Shown here: in pieces, positions 18,598-30,153 of the stretch
Layout of the letters: the number at the start of each line of letters is the position of its first letter
How positions within the stretch are numbered: the stretch's first letter is position 1
Assembly (NCBI RefSeq): GCF_017809215.1
Contig: NZ_CP065424.1
Location: forward strand, 1,080,001 to 1,144,000
Direction of reading: 5' to 3'
DNA from: Heyndrickxia oleronia
GTDB taxonomy: Bacteria; Bacillota; Bacilli; Bacillales; Bacillaceae_C
DNA: 64,000 bases
The notes under the pieces: generated by a model
The model's database searches: none
Seen by the model: only the letters and a program-made list of their open reading frames with translations
What the model was told of the DNA's origin: nothing
Made by a program: the position numbers and the translations under genes

Positions 18598-20184
18598 GTG
18601 ATGGAAATAAAGAAAAGGAATTTCAAGCATAATGTTGATTTTCATCAAGCGAAATGGAACGAACCGATTATTTTTGAATTACATCAAAAAGGAGAAAAGG
18701 GTGTTGAGGTTCCACCAGTGGATGAAGAAATCACTCAATTGGTTGGTGATGGAATATCCGATCTTCCTTTAGAGATGAAAAGAAAGAGTAAGGCTGCCCT
18801 TCCTGAAATAGGTCAAGCACGTGTTTTACGTCATTATCTTCGTCTGTCCCAAGAAACACTTGGCTCGGATTTTAATGTAGAAATTGGTCAAGGAACCTGT
18901 ACGATGAAGTATATTCCAAAAATTAACGAGTTTCTTGTACGTGATCCTAAATTGACTGAACTTCACCCCTTGCAGGATGAATCGACTGTTCAGGGGATAC
19001 TCGAAATTTTTTATAAGTTGGATTTATGTATGCGTGAAATTTCCGGAATGGATTGCTTTACTTTCCAGCCAAGTGGCGGTACACAAGCATTATATACAAT
19101 GGCATCAATCGTAAGGAAGTATCACGAGGTACGAGGAGAAGGCGATCAACGTGATGAAATTATTACAACGATTTTTTCTCATCCTTCTCAAGCTGCAACA
19201 GCTGCTGTTAAGGGGTACAAAATTATAACCCTACATCCAGATGAAGACGGATTTCCAGATATAGAAAAATTAAAGGCAGTGGTTTCCGAGCGGACAGCTG
19301 GATTTGTTGTAGCAAATCCAGAGGATACAGGAATATTTAATGGGAAAATTAATGAATTTACAAAAGTTGTTCATGATGTAGGTGGGCTTTGCTATTATGA
19401 TCAAGCTAATGCAAATGGGTTATTAGGCATTACACGTGCGAAAGAAGCAGGCTTTGACATGTGTTTCTTTAATCTTCATAAAACATTTGCAGCTCCTCAC
19501 ATGTGTGGTGGGCCAGCAACTGGGGCACTTGGAGTAATAGAAGATTTAAAGGAGTTTTTACCTACAGCAATTGTCGATTATAAAGACGATAAATATTACT
19601 TAAATGATGAATTACCGCATTCAATTGGCAAAATTCGCGCGTTTCATGGAGTAGCACAAACTGTTCTCCGTGCCTATGCATGGATTAGGGCATTAGGAGC
19701 AGATGGTTTAAAGGAAGTAGCAAAAACAGCAGTTCTAAACAATAATTATATGTATAGCAAGGTTCGAAAAATTAAAGGAGCAAGTGCTCCCTATATAAAA
19801 GGAAGCCGCTTAGAACAAGTTCGTTATAGCTGGGAAGGGCTAACAAAGGATACAGGGGTGACAACTGAGGATATACAAAGAAGAATGACTGATTTTGGAT
19901 TACACTACTGGACGAGTCATCATCCATATATAGTGAAACAGCCTTTTACATTGGAGCCTACAGAATCATATTCGAAACAAGATTTAGATGAATATATTTC
20001 TGCGCTTGAACAAATTTCAAAAGAAGCTTATGAGAATCCAATGATTGTAAAAGAGGCTCCACAACAGAGTACTATTCACCAGCTAGATGAGCAGGATTTT
20101 CTTGATCATCCAGAGAAATGGTGTATTACTTGGAGAGCATATCAGAAGAAGGTTATTCATAAACAAAAAAGCATGAGTAAGTAA
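18598..20184 (+). CDS. GcvPB-like PLP-dependent subunit, divergent glycine dehydrogenase subunit 2
   Basis: 528 residues, homologous to the PLP-binding beta subunit of P-protein. The PLP Lys is predicted at 295 in NLHKTFAAPH and the PLP-ring Asp at 268 in YYDQANANG. True GcvPB has a glycine-rich stretch after the NLHKTF motif (GGGGPG), whereas here it reads MCGGPATGA. The N-terminal 80 residues and the C-terminal tail are also atypical. The RBS is GGGAGGAGC. The start may be GTG 18598 or ATG 18601. Just 12 bp separates it from the partner gene. I infer a two-subunit decarboxylase or C-C lyase acting on a different amino compound. Confidence 0.75.
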   Translation: MMEIKKRNFKHNVDFHQAKWNEPIIFELHQKGEKGVEVPPVDEEITQLVGDGISDLPLEMKRKSKAALPEIGQARVLRHYLRLSQETLGSDFNVEIGQGTCTMKYIPKINEFLVRDPKLTELHPLQDESTVQGILEIFYKLDLCMREISGMDCFTFQPSGGTQALYTMASIVRKYHEVRGEGDQRDEIITTIFSHPSQAATAAVKGYKIITLHPDEDGFPDIEKLKAVVSERTAGFVVANPEDTGIFNGKINEFTKVVHDVGGLCYYDQANANGLLGITRAKEAGFDMCFFNLHKTFAAPHMCGGPATGALGVIEDLKEFLPTAIVDYKDDKYYLNDELPHSIGKIRAFHGVAQTVLRAYAWIRALGADGLKEVAKTAVLNNNYMYSKVRKIKGASAPYIKGSRLEQVRYSWEGLTKDTGVTTEDIQRRMTDFGLHYWTSHHPYIVKQPFTLEPTESYSKQDLDEYISALEQISKEAYENPMIVKEAPQQSTIHQLDEQDFLDHPEKWCITWRAYQKKVIHKQKSMSK

Positions 20185-20211
20185 AAAAGTAAGATGAACC
20201 TATAAGATTGA

Positions 20212-23310
<3,099 letters not shown>

Positions 23311-23315
23311 GTAGT

Positions 23316-23357
23316 GGGACTGTCTGAATTCAAAGTGTCAGACAGTCCCTATTTTTA
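23316..23357 (+). terminator. terminator after lacZ-type gene
   Basis: GGGACTGTCTGA / TCAGACAGTCCC, a 12-bp perfect stem followed by TATTTTTATTT. Confidence 0.9.
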
Positions 23358-23406
23358 TTTAGGTAAAGTTTTAACATATATAAATTAGTAAAGCCTGTTC
23401 TTTTTA

Positions 23407-23441
23407 TGGAGAAAAGAGCTACAAATTTCATAAAAACAGCT
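23407..23441 (-). repeat. fragment of dispersed MITE-like repeat
   Basis: Read on the minus strand, this stretch (GCTGTTTTTATG, then TTTGTAGCTCTTTTCTCC) matches the start and an internal block of the approximately 200-bp repeat seen at 24216, 44548 and 63776, with the middle missing. Confidence 0.45.
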
Positions 23442-23442
23442 T

Positions 23443-24150
23443 TTATTTATAAATGTAAATAGGTATGTTTATGGAAGGCGTCCCTGCAGCATATGGGGCT
23501 ATTTCATATTCTTGGAAAACAAGACCTATCCCTTCTTTTGTATAATTGAAGGAAGTATCCTTATTAATTGTAAAATCATTAGTAGTAGGATCGAAAAACA
23601 AATCTGGATGCTTTAGCATATAATCGGAAACATATTTTTTTACTTTTTGATAGGATTTTTTTGATTTTAACACATCATTTAATGTGATTTTGTAACCAGA
23701 TGAAATGTTGAAATTATAGGAAGTAACGACGCTCATCCCATGAGCTCCACCCGTATATGAGTCATCATATAGTAAAATACTTAACACACCCCCAGCATTA
23801 TATTTTACTTCATATCTAGTGTTTAAAGTAAAGTTACAAGAGGAAGGATTTTCTTTACAGAAATCCTCATTTTTTACTTCTTTTTCATTTTCTTTTAATT
23901 GAAGATAAGACTGATACGAATGTTCCACATGTGAGGTGAGTACAGCATTAATCTTTTTTTGTGCTGTATTATTTTTTAAACCAGATACTTGGGGATAGAT
24001 TAAAAATGATTTTCCTTTATAAAGTGTGTCGGTGATTTTTACTTTTGAAGATGCGGCACTGGATTTGTTAGTGAGAGAAGATGTGAAAAAGGCCAACGGA
24101 AACATAAGCAAAAGGCTCAATACGATCTTAAACAATTTTGATTTTCCCAT
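23443..24150 (-). CDS. secreted DUF4163/DUF3298 domain protein (RsiV/PdaC-like)
   Basis: 235 residues with an N-terminal signal peptide (MGKSKLFK, hydrophobic core, cleavage near residue 32 after SSAASS). A DUF4163-like region follows, then a C-terminal DUF3298 region containing the motif GGAHGMS and LNDVLK. These domains occur in the extracellular parts of RsiV (a lysozyme sensor) and PdaC. This protein lacks both a transmembrane anchor beyond the signal and a catalytic deacetylase domain, so it is a stand-alone secreted version of unknown role, perhaps carbohydrate or lysozyme binding. AGGAGG lies 8 bases before the ATG. It is monocistronic and converges on the beta-galactosidase gene. Confidence 0.8.
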   Translation of the reverse strand: MGKSKLFKIVLSLLLMFPLAFFTSSLTNKSSAASSKVKITDTLYKGKSFLIYPQVSGLKNNTAQKKINAVLTSHVEHSYQSYLQLKENEKEVKNEDFCKENPSSCNFTLNTRYEVKYNAGGVLSILLYDDSYTGGAHGMSVVTSYNFNISSGYKITLNDVLKSKKSYQKVKKYVSDYMLKHPDLFFDPTTNDFTINKDTSFNYTKEGIGLVFQEYEIAPYAAGTPSINIPIYIYK

Positions 24151-24215
24151 TCAATCAACCTCCTAAAAAGTTTATTACCTCCATATTATACAGTGAATTA
24201 TTGCTTTTAAAAAGA

Positions 24216-24409
24216 AGGTCTGTTCTCGTATAGTTTGTTGCTTTTGTAAAAGCCCAACTACCGGCTTTTTACTCCCAATAAAGGATTCTAGCGGTTCTTA
24301 TGGAGATTGTAGCTCTTTTCTCTGTAAAATGAAACGTGTAGCGATCCTCAGTTGATATTTATTTGTAATAACTTTACTTAAATAGCAACAATGTTTGAGA
24401 AAAGAGCCA
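24216..24409 (+). repeat. MITE-like dispersed repeat, near-complete copy A
   Basis: A repeat of about 194 bp shared with 44548-44738 and 63776-63976. The 5' end (CTGTTCTCGTATAGTTTGT) and the reverse complement of the 3' end (GGCTCTTTTCTCAAACATTG) form imperfect terminal inverted repeats sharing TGTTGC. AAAGAA-type sequence flanks both ends and may be a target duplication. There is no coding capacity. Confidence 0.65.
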
Positions 24410-24511
24410 AAAGAAAGGAAAATAATAAATTCTGATACTTCGACGATTTTAAAATGATAAAATGTCGAAATAAATAGTGTTGACTTAGGTAAGGGTAGTA
24501 TAGTACGATTT

Positions 24512-24532
24512 AAATCGTAATAATTACGATTT
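24512..24532 (+). promoter_or_regulatory. Zur box 1
   Basis: TCGTAATAATTACGA (24515-24529) is a perfect 15-bp palindrome identical in form to the Bacillus Zur consensus, extended to 21 bp by AAA/TTT. It overlaps the likely -10 region of a promoter with -35 TTGACT at 24480, so zinc-loaded Zur would block transcription. Confidence 0.9.
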
Positions 24533-24639
24533 GTGTTTTATACATATCCTTATATACTGATATACACTTTTAATTGTATACATATCTCAACGAAAATATC
24601 TGATTCACTGAGTGTTAAGGATAAAATATAAGACTTAAA

Positions 24640-24654
24640 TCGTAATGATTACAA
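24640..24654 (+). promoter_or_regulatory. Zur box 2
   Basis: TCGTAATGATTACAA differs from the palindrome at one position of the right half. It lies 22 bp before the coding start of the CobW-family gene. Two tandem boxes suggest graded zinc control, as known for B. subtilis zagA (yciC). Confidence 0.85.
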
Positions 24655-24676
24655 TTTATAGTTAGGAGGTCTAGAT

Positions 24677-25867
24677 GTGAATGATAGCAAAATACCTGTC
24701 ACGGTTTTAAGCGGATACTTAGGGGCTGGAAAAACGACTATTTTAAATCATATTTTAAAAAATCGTGAAGGCTTAAAGGTCGCTGTTATTGTTAACGATA
24801 TGAGCGAAATAAATGTGGATGCTGAGCTAATAAAGCAAGGTGGTGGTATACGGAGAACAGAGGAAAAGTTAGTCGAGTTATCGAATGGCTGCATTTGCTG
24901 TACATTAAGAGAGGATTTATTAATAGAAGTACAGAAACTTGCTAGCCAGGGGGATATCGATTATATCCTGATTGAATCAACTGGCATCAGTGAGCCAATC
25001 CCGGTTGCCCAGACATTTTCATATATAGATGACCAATTAGGGATCGATCTATCAAATGTTTGTAGGCTAGATACGATGGTTACAGTCGTGGATGCAAATC
25101 GTTTTTGGCATGATCTTTCTTCTGGAGAGTCATTGCTAGAGAGAAATCAAGCAATGGGGGAAGGGGATGTAAGAACAATCTCTGATTTACTTATTGATCA
25201 AATAGAATTCTGTAATGTTTTAGTCATCAATAAATGTGACCTGCTTCCAGAAGAACAATTAGACCAACTTGAATGTATATTGAGAAAACTTCAGCCCGAA
25301 GCAAGGCTGATTCGGTCAATGAATGGAGTAATCAATCCGACAGATATTTTAAATACGAACCTGTTTGACTTTGATCTTGCTAGTCAATCTCCAGGGTGGT
25401 TAAAAGAATTGGAAGTAGTTGAACATGTACCGGAAACGGAGGAATATGGAATACAATCATTCGTTTACCGTAGTCGAATCCCTTTTCATACAGAAAGGTT
25501 AAATCAATGGATCGAGGAAATGCCAGAGGAAATTATTCGGGCAAAAGGTCTAATTTGGTGTGCGACAAGAAATGATCTGGCATTATTATTATCCCAGGCT
25601 GGACCATCAGTACAACTTGAGCCTGTGGCTTACTGGGTGGCCGCATTACCGAAAGAACAACAAGACATTTATCTAAGGGACAATCAAGAATTAATGGAAC
25701 AATGGGATGCAATATACGGTGATCGGAAGACAGAGCTAGTGCTAATTGGAATAGAAATGGAAAAAGAGCGAATTATTCAATCGTTAAATCAATGCTTATT
25801 AACGAAGGAAGAAATGGAAGGGGACTGGAGTTTACTTCAAGACCCATTTGAATGGTTAAGCAATTGA
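24677..25867 (+). CDS. zagA: CobW-family zinc metallochaperone GTPase (ZagA/YciC)
   Basis: 396 residues. It has a G3E GTPase domain with Walker [10 protein letters not shown] at about residue 12, the family metal-binding CxCC motif ([10 protein letters not shown]) near 73, ESTGISEP, and NKCD for guanine specificity. The CobW C-terminal domain starts near residue 255. In B. subtilis, ZagA delivers zinc to folate synthesis enzymes under starvation and is repressed by Zur. The GTG start has TAGGAGGT 6 bases upstream. Two Zur boxes lie in front, and the zinc-independent ribosomal protein genes follow. Confidence 0.93.
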   Translation: MNDSKIPVTVLSGYLGAGKTTILNHILKNREGLKVAVIVNDMSEINVDAELIKQGGGIRRTEEKLVELSNGCICCTLREDLLIEVQKLASQGDIDYILIESTGISEPIPVAQTFSYIDDQLGIDLSNVCRLDTMVTVVDANRFWHDLSSGESLLERNQAMGEGDVRTISDLLIDQIEFCNVLVINKCDLLPEEQLDQLECILRKLQPEARLIRSMNGVINPTDILNTNLFDFDLASQSPGWLKELEVVEHVPETEEYGIQSFVYRSRIPFHTERLNQWIEEMPEEIIRAKGLIWCATRNDLALLLSQAGPSVQLEPVAYWVAALPKEQQDIYLRDNQELMEQWDAIYGDRKTELVLIGIEMEKERIIQSLNQCLLTKEEMEGDWSLLQDPFEWLSN

Positions 25868-25882
25868 TGATCTTTCGATCTT

Positions 25883-25897
25883 AAATCGTAATAATTC
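25883..25897 (+). promoter_or_regulatory. partial Zur-like site before rpsN
   Basis: TCGTAATAATT has a full left half-site and a degraded right half. It may be a weak internal Zur operator or a decayed one between zagA and rpsN. Confidence 0.4.
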
Positions 25898-25927
25898 TTT
25901 TTTATATTAATTAAGGAGGAAATATGC

Positions 25928-26197
25928 ATGGCAAAAAAGTCAAAAATCGTTAAGGAGCAAAAGAGACAAGCGCTAGTAGCTAAGTATGCTAAAAAAAGAA
26001 AGGAATTGAAGGAAAAAGGTGATTATCGAGCATTAAGTAAATTACCTAGAGATTCTTCCCCAACACGACGTACTTATCGATGTGAGGTAACTGGTCGCCC
26101 AAGAGGGGTATTAAGAAAGTTTAAAATGTCACGAATCATATTCCGGGAACTTGCTCATAAAGGTCAAATTCCCGGAGTAAAAAAATCATCGTGGTAA
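25928..26197 (+). CDS. rpsN: alternative 30S ribosomal protein S14, zinc-independent
   Basis: 89 residues, the long cysteine-poor form of S14 (ends [17 protein letters not shown]). It lacks the two CxxC zinc ligands of the 61-residue housekeeping protein. In Bacillus this paralogue is made when Zur is derepressed and replaces the zinc form so that new ribosomes need less zinc. AAGGAGG precedes the ATG. It sits 60 bp after zagA and 30 bp before rpmG. Confidence 0.95.
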   Translation: MAKKSKIVKEQKRQALVAKYAKKRKELKEKGDYRALSKLPRDSSPTRRTYRCEVTGRPRGVLRKFKMSRIIFRELAHKGQIPGVKKSSW

Positions 26198-26227
26198 TTG
26201 TGTAATTTAAAATATGGAGGCAGAAAT

Positions 26228-26377
26228 ATGAGAGTGAAAATAACATTAGCGTGCACGGAAACCGGGGAGAGAAATTATATAACAACGAAAAACAAGCGAC
26301 AACATCCTGACCGGTTAGAATTAATGAAATATTGTCCACGCTTAAAGAGGCGCACATTGCATAGAGAGACAAAATAA
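26228..26377 (+). CDS. rpmG: alternative 50S ribosomal protein L33, zinc-independent
   Basis: A 49-residue ORF starting [17 protein letters not shown]. The zinc forms of L33 have two CxxC pairs. Here the first is CTET and the second is CPRL, so each pair has lost one Cys and zinc binding is not expected. GGAGG lies 8 bases before the ATG. Together with the S14 paralogue this makes a compact zinc-sparing ribosomal set under one Zur operator. Confidence 0.93.
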   Translation: MRVKITLACTETGERNYITTKNKRQHPDRLELMKYCPRLKRRTLHRETK

Positions 26378-26418
26378 AGAGAAAAACAAAATTTCAAAAA
26401 AGAGGGGAAACGTGAATA

Positions 26419-27438
26419 ATGAACCGTATACAAATAAAATCAATCCTGATGCTAGTTGTTGCAATCATTCTAATGGTCGGTTGCGGAAAAGTGACAGGAT
26501 CATCAAATACAAAATCAAAAAAAGATGCATTAAACGATAAAATAAAAGTAATCGCTACATTTTATCCAATGTATGAATTTACAAAACAAATTGCCGGTGA
26601 TAAAGCAGATGTGCAATTACTAATTCCATCTACTATTGAACCTCATGATTGGGAACCAACTCCAAAAGATATGGCGAATATTCAAAAGGCAGATGTATTT
26701 ATATTTAATAGTGAATATATGGAAAGCTGGGTGCCTAGTATCCGTAAAAGTATCTCCAATAATAATGTAGATTTTGTTGAAGCAAGTAAAGGTATTACAC
26801 TGAAGAAGGGCGTTGAAGAGGAAGAGCATGACCATGACCATGATCATGGGGATCACTATCATGAGGGAGATACAAATGCTCATGATTCTAACGAGGAACA
26901 TGAGCATCATCATCATGAATTTGACCCACATGTTTGGCTAAGTCCTGTGCTGGCACAACATGAAGTTAAAACTATTACAGAAGCTCTTATTAAAGCAGAT
27001 CCCAAAAATAAAGAAGAGTATGAGAAAAATAGTGTTGCCTTTACTAAAAAATTAAAGAAACTAGACAGTCATTTCCGCGAAGGATTAAAGGATATTAAGC
27101 AAAAAGAGATAGTCACCCAACATGCCGCATTTGGCTATTTAACAAATGAGTATGGACTAATCCAAGTACCGATTGCTGGATTATCTCCCGATATCGAACC
27201 TAGTGCCGCAAAAATGAAAGAGATTAAGGATTTTTCTAAGAAAAATAATGTAAAGGTCATTTATTTTGAAGAACTTGCCTCTCCTAAGGTTGCTGAAACT
27301 CTTGCTAATGAAATTGGAGCTAAAACAGAAGTTCTAAATACGTTAGAAGGTTTAAGTAAGGAGGATCAGGAAAATGGGTTTGACTATATTAAAGTGATGG
27401 AAAAGAATTTACAAACATTACTAAAATACCAAGAATAA
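26419..27438 (+). CDS. znuA: zinc ABC transporter substrate-binding lipoprotein (ZnuA/AdcA)
   Basis: 339 residues, cluster A-I metal-binding protein. The lipoprotein signal ends at LMVGC (Cys22). A His/Asp/Glu-rich loop at about residues 135-172 (HDHDHDHGDHYH and a second HEHHHH block) is typical of zinc rather than manganese proteins. Metal ligands include the His before DWEPTP and His in EFDPHVW, plus a later His near QHAAFGY. The gene is in the Zur operon, but no permease or ATPase gene follows, so it must use a ZnuBC encoded elsewhere. Confidence 0.93.
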   Translation: MNRIQIKSILMLVVAIILMVGCGKVTGSSNTKSKKDALNDKIKVIATFYPMYEFTKQIAGDKADVQLLIPSTIEPHDWEPTPKDMANIQKADVFIFNSEYMESWVPSIRKSISNNNVDFVEASKGITLKKGVEEEEHDHDHDHGDHYHEGDTNAHDSNEEHEHHHHEFDPHVWLSPVLAQHEVKTITEALIKADPKNKEEYEKNSVAFTKKLKKLDSHFREGLKDIKQKEIVTQHAAFGYLTNEYGLIQVPIAGLSPDIEPSAAKMKEIKDFSKKNNVKVIYFEELASPKVAETLANEIGAKTEVLNTLEGLSKEDQENGFDYIKVMEKNLQTLLKYQE

Positions 27439-27474
27439 TTTGATAGGGTTGTCAAAGAGACAACCCTATCAAAT
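27438..27474 (+). terminator. hairpin after the zinc operon
   Basis: A 16-bp stem ATTTGATAGGGTTGTC / GACAACCCTATCAAAT with a 5-base loop. The T tail is weak, but the stem is very stable. Confidence 0.6.
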
Positions 27475-27533
27475 TATCATCTTAGAATACAGTATATACA
27501 TTGTTCAAGGAAGCTTTAAAAAGAAATAAGTTT

Positions 27534-27574
27534 AAACAAAAAAATGCAGACACCTTCACTGTCAGCCTGCATTT
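27534..27574 (-). terminator. terminator of the minus-strand glutamate-synthase-like gene
   Basis: AAATGCAG / CTGCATTT stem followed on the minus strand by TTTTTTTGTTT. Confidence 0.75.
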
Positions 27575-27593
27575 ATTTGTTTTCGAAACTAAT

Positions 27594-29204
27594 TTAAAGG
27601 GCTATTTGATCAATGGATGGTCTAAGCACACCTTGAATATATTCTTTGCCTGAGTATAGTTGCCCATTCATCGCTCGGAACATAAGGTGTTCCTCAGTGA
27701 ATTCAGTTGGTGATGATAGTCCTGCAGCACCTGCAAGATTAAATAGACCCTCGCGTGTTGAAACGACATAGTTGCAGACACGATACATTTTTTCTTCGAC
27801 AACTAATGCTTTCTCACGATTTGGATCTGTCGTTGCGACGCCAACAGGACATGTATTGGAATGGCATGTTTGTGCCATGATGCAGCCTACTGAGATCATA
27901 AATGCTCTTGCTGTATTGATTAAATCGGCTCCTAAACATAGTGCATATGCCATTTTATCAGGAGTGATTAATTTACCTGAAGCTATAATTTTTACATGTT
28001 CACGAATTTTATATTTTTTTAGCAATTGGTGAACGATTGGAAGGGCGGTATACAGCGGTAATCCAGGTCCATCGGCTAGCTCCTGATAGGTTGCACCAGT
28101 TCCTCCTTCACCACCATCAACTGTAATAAAATCTGGATATTTACCTTCCGTTGCCATAGTTTTCACCATTTCTTCGACTTCATCACGGTTACCCACAACA
28201 ATTTTCATCCCGACTGGTTTTCCACCAATATCTCTTAATTGAGTGATAAAATCTAATAATCCTTTTGTATCATGAAATTGGCGGAATCGATTCGGACTAT
28301 CTATTGTTGTCCAAGGTGGCACACTTCGAATTTCCGCAATTTCGGGAGTCACTTTTTCCGCTTCTACATGTCCTCCACGTATTTTGGCTCCTTGAGCAAG
28401 CTTTAATTCAAAAGCTTTTACTTGTTCGATTTCGCTTTTTTCCTTAAAACGTTCCCATGAGAATTCACCATCTTCGGTCCGGTAGCCAAATAATCCAGGG
28501 CCGATTTGAGCGATGATATCGACATTACCTTTTTGATGGTGAGAGGAAAGACCTCCTTCACCAGTATTCATCCATGTACCACCAGCCAATGAAAGTCCTT
28601 TTGAAAGAGCGGTAATTGCATTTTTTCCAAGTGAGCCGTAACTCATTGCGGACTGGCCAATTAGTCCCTTCACATAAAACGGTTTTTTACAATGATCTTT
28701 TCCAATGATGATTTGATCATCATCAAATAATAAATAAGGATCAATATCAGCCTTTTCGGAATGCTCTTTTCGACTCATTAGTTTTTCGTTATCGATTTTA
28801 TATAAATAAGTTGAAATTTTCGGACTTTGATTGATGCGCAAATCCTCTCTTTGTTTTGGAAACATTGCATTTCTTATATAAAAGCCAGATTCCTCGAAAT
28901 TGCGTTGTGATCCAAAAGAGGTAATTCTTTGCTTATACTTTCCTGATTTCACGACACCCTCATATTGGTTACGTGAAAAAGGCTTTCCTTCATCATTATT
29001 TAAAAATAAATATTGTCTTAATTCAGGTCCAATTTTTTCTACAATATAACGAACCCGACCAAGAACAGGGTAATTTCGTAAAACTGCATGTTCTTTCTGC
29101 CGTGCATCACGATAGGAAATTAAAAAATAAAAACCTAGAGGCAAAATAAAAACTGCTAACATTAGAATGAAAATAATGACGATCATTGCTTGTGTCCACC
29201 CCAT
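27594..29204 (-). CDS. FMN-binding glutamate synthase family protein (YerD-like)
   Basis: 536 residues with one N-terminal membrane helix (about 8-30). A Glu_synthase FMN barrel domain follows, containing GGEGGTGATY, SGKL and a C-x5-C-x4-C cluster (CIMAQTCHSNTC) that ligates a 3Fe-4S centre in glutamate synthases. It lacks the amidotransferase domain of GltB, so the electron donor and true reaction are not settled for this family. The ATG at 29204 has GGTGG just upstream. The longer frame to 29300 has no ribosome site. It is monocistronic, with its own terminator. Confidence 0.88.
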   Translation of the reverse strand: MGWTQAMIVIIFILMLAVFILPLGFYFLISYRDARQKEHAVLRNYPVLGRVRYIVEKIGPELRQYLFLNNDEGKPFSRNQYEGVVKSGKYKQRITSFGSQRNFEESGFYIRNAMFPKQREDLRINQSPKISTYLYKIDNEKLMSRKEHSEKADIDPYLLFDDDQIIIGKDHCKKPFYVKGLIGQSAMSYGSLGKNAITALSKGLSLAGGTWMNTGEGGLSSHHQKGNVDIIAQIGPGLFGYRTEDGEFSWERFKEKSEIEQVKAFELKLAQGAKIRGGHVEAEKVTPEIAEIRSVPPWTTIDSPNRFRQFHDTKGLLDFITQLRDIGGKPVGMKIVVGNRDEVEEMVKTMATEGKYPDFITVDGGEGGTGATYQELADGPGLPLYTALPIVHQLLKKYKIREHVKIIASGKLITPDKMAYALCLGADLINTARAFMISVGCIMAQTCHSNTCPVGVATTDPNREKALVVEEKMYRVCNYVVSTREGLFNLAGAAGLSSPTEFTEEHLMFRAMNGQLYSGKEYIQGVLRPSIDQIAL

Positions 29205-29405
29205 CTTACCACCATCCCTTAAATAGAAGTCTTTCAAACTAACTAAAACATAAACAATGCTACAACTGCAAGTAAAAAAATTCCAAATGATTGGCTTCAT
29301 TTATGGATAGATATGAAGGAGGATTATGCAGAGAATGGTCTATTAAGAGAGCAGCCCTTTTAATAGACCACCGCCTACATGTGGTACGTGAATATGCCCG
29401 ACATA

Positions 29406-30029
29406 TTATGAAAAAAAACCTTTCCAGAAAATGTTTAGAATGTTTTCTGATGTCTCTTCTATTGAAGAAAAAATCGGAGTCCCATCGGGGAGTTTATAAT
29501 TCCCAACTTTAATAAGGGCAAGGTAGGATTGTGTCGCAAATGTGACGTTTACCTTTGGTATTTCTCCATTATCAACGGCAAGCTGGAGAGCATCTTGAAT
29601 CCCTTCATACATTTTATGCTCAACCATTCTCATTTCAAGAATTTGTTCATCGGAGAGATCTGTTTTTGATTCACGCATAAATGCTTCAAGATCGAGAGTG
29701 GTTGTTGCTTGCAAGTGGGCGGTCGTTACATCTAAAAGTCTTTCAAATAAAGGCTTATCTGATGTCATCAACAAGTCAATACGACATTTTATACGTTCCA
29801 TTAAAGAAACAATTGATTCCTTGTAGAGCTCTGCCTTTGAGTCAAAATAATAATAAACGGTTGCTTTTGTTACTCCAGCATTCATTGCAACATCGTCAAT
29901 TGAAACCTTTTGAAATCCACTTTCAAGAAACAAACGAGCAGCAGTTTCCAAGATCAATTCATTTCTAGGCTTTTCAAGATGATTCGTTTTTGGTCTACCA
30001 AGTGGTCGTCCATTTTTTTTAATTTCCAT
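29406..30029 (-). CDS. TetR/AcrR family transcriptional regulator
   Basis: 207 residues. The N-terminal helix-turn-helix is at about 27-72 (VSIDDVAMNAGVTKATVYYYF), preceded by a basic tail with repeated GRP. The C-terminal domain is a divergent ligand-binding region. It is transcribed divergently from the MmpL-type exporter across a 124-bp gap that holds the exporter promoter and a short palindrome, so it is the likely repressor of that exporter and of itself. GGAGG precedes the ATG. Confidence 0.9.
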   Translation of the reverse strand: MEIKKNGRPLGRPKTNHLEKPRNELILETAARLFLESGFQKVSIDDVAMNAGVTKATVYYYFDSKAELYKESIVSLMERIKCRIDLLMTSDKPLFERLLDVTTAHLQATTTLDLEAFMRESKTDLSDEQILEMRMVEHKMYEGIQDALQLAVDNGEIPKVNVTFATQSYLALIKVGNYKLPDGTPIFSSIEETSENILNIFWKGFFS

Positions 30030-30075
30030 AATAATGCCTCCAAAAAAATATTTATAAATAAATTTTACGTTTTCT

Positions 30076-30104
30076 TTGATAATTAACTGACCAGTATATA
30101 TAAT
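30076..30104 (+). promoter_or_regulatory. promoter and putative TetR operator of mmpL gene
   Basis: TTGATA (30076-30081) and TATAAT (30099-30104) lie exactly 17 bases apart. Between them ACTGACCAGT (30086-30095) is an inverted repeat around AC, well placed for a repressor to occlude RNA polymerase. Confidence 0.75.
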
Positions 30105-30153
30105 TAATTATAGCATAAATTCCATTTTGAAATAAATGGAAGGGAGAATAAAG

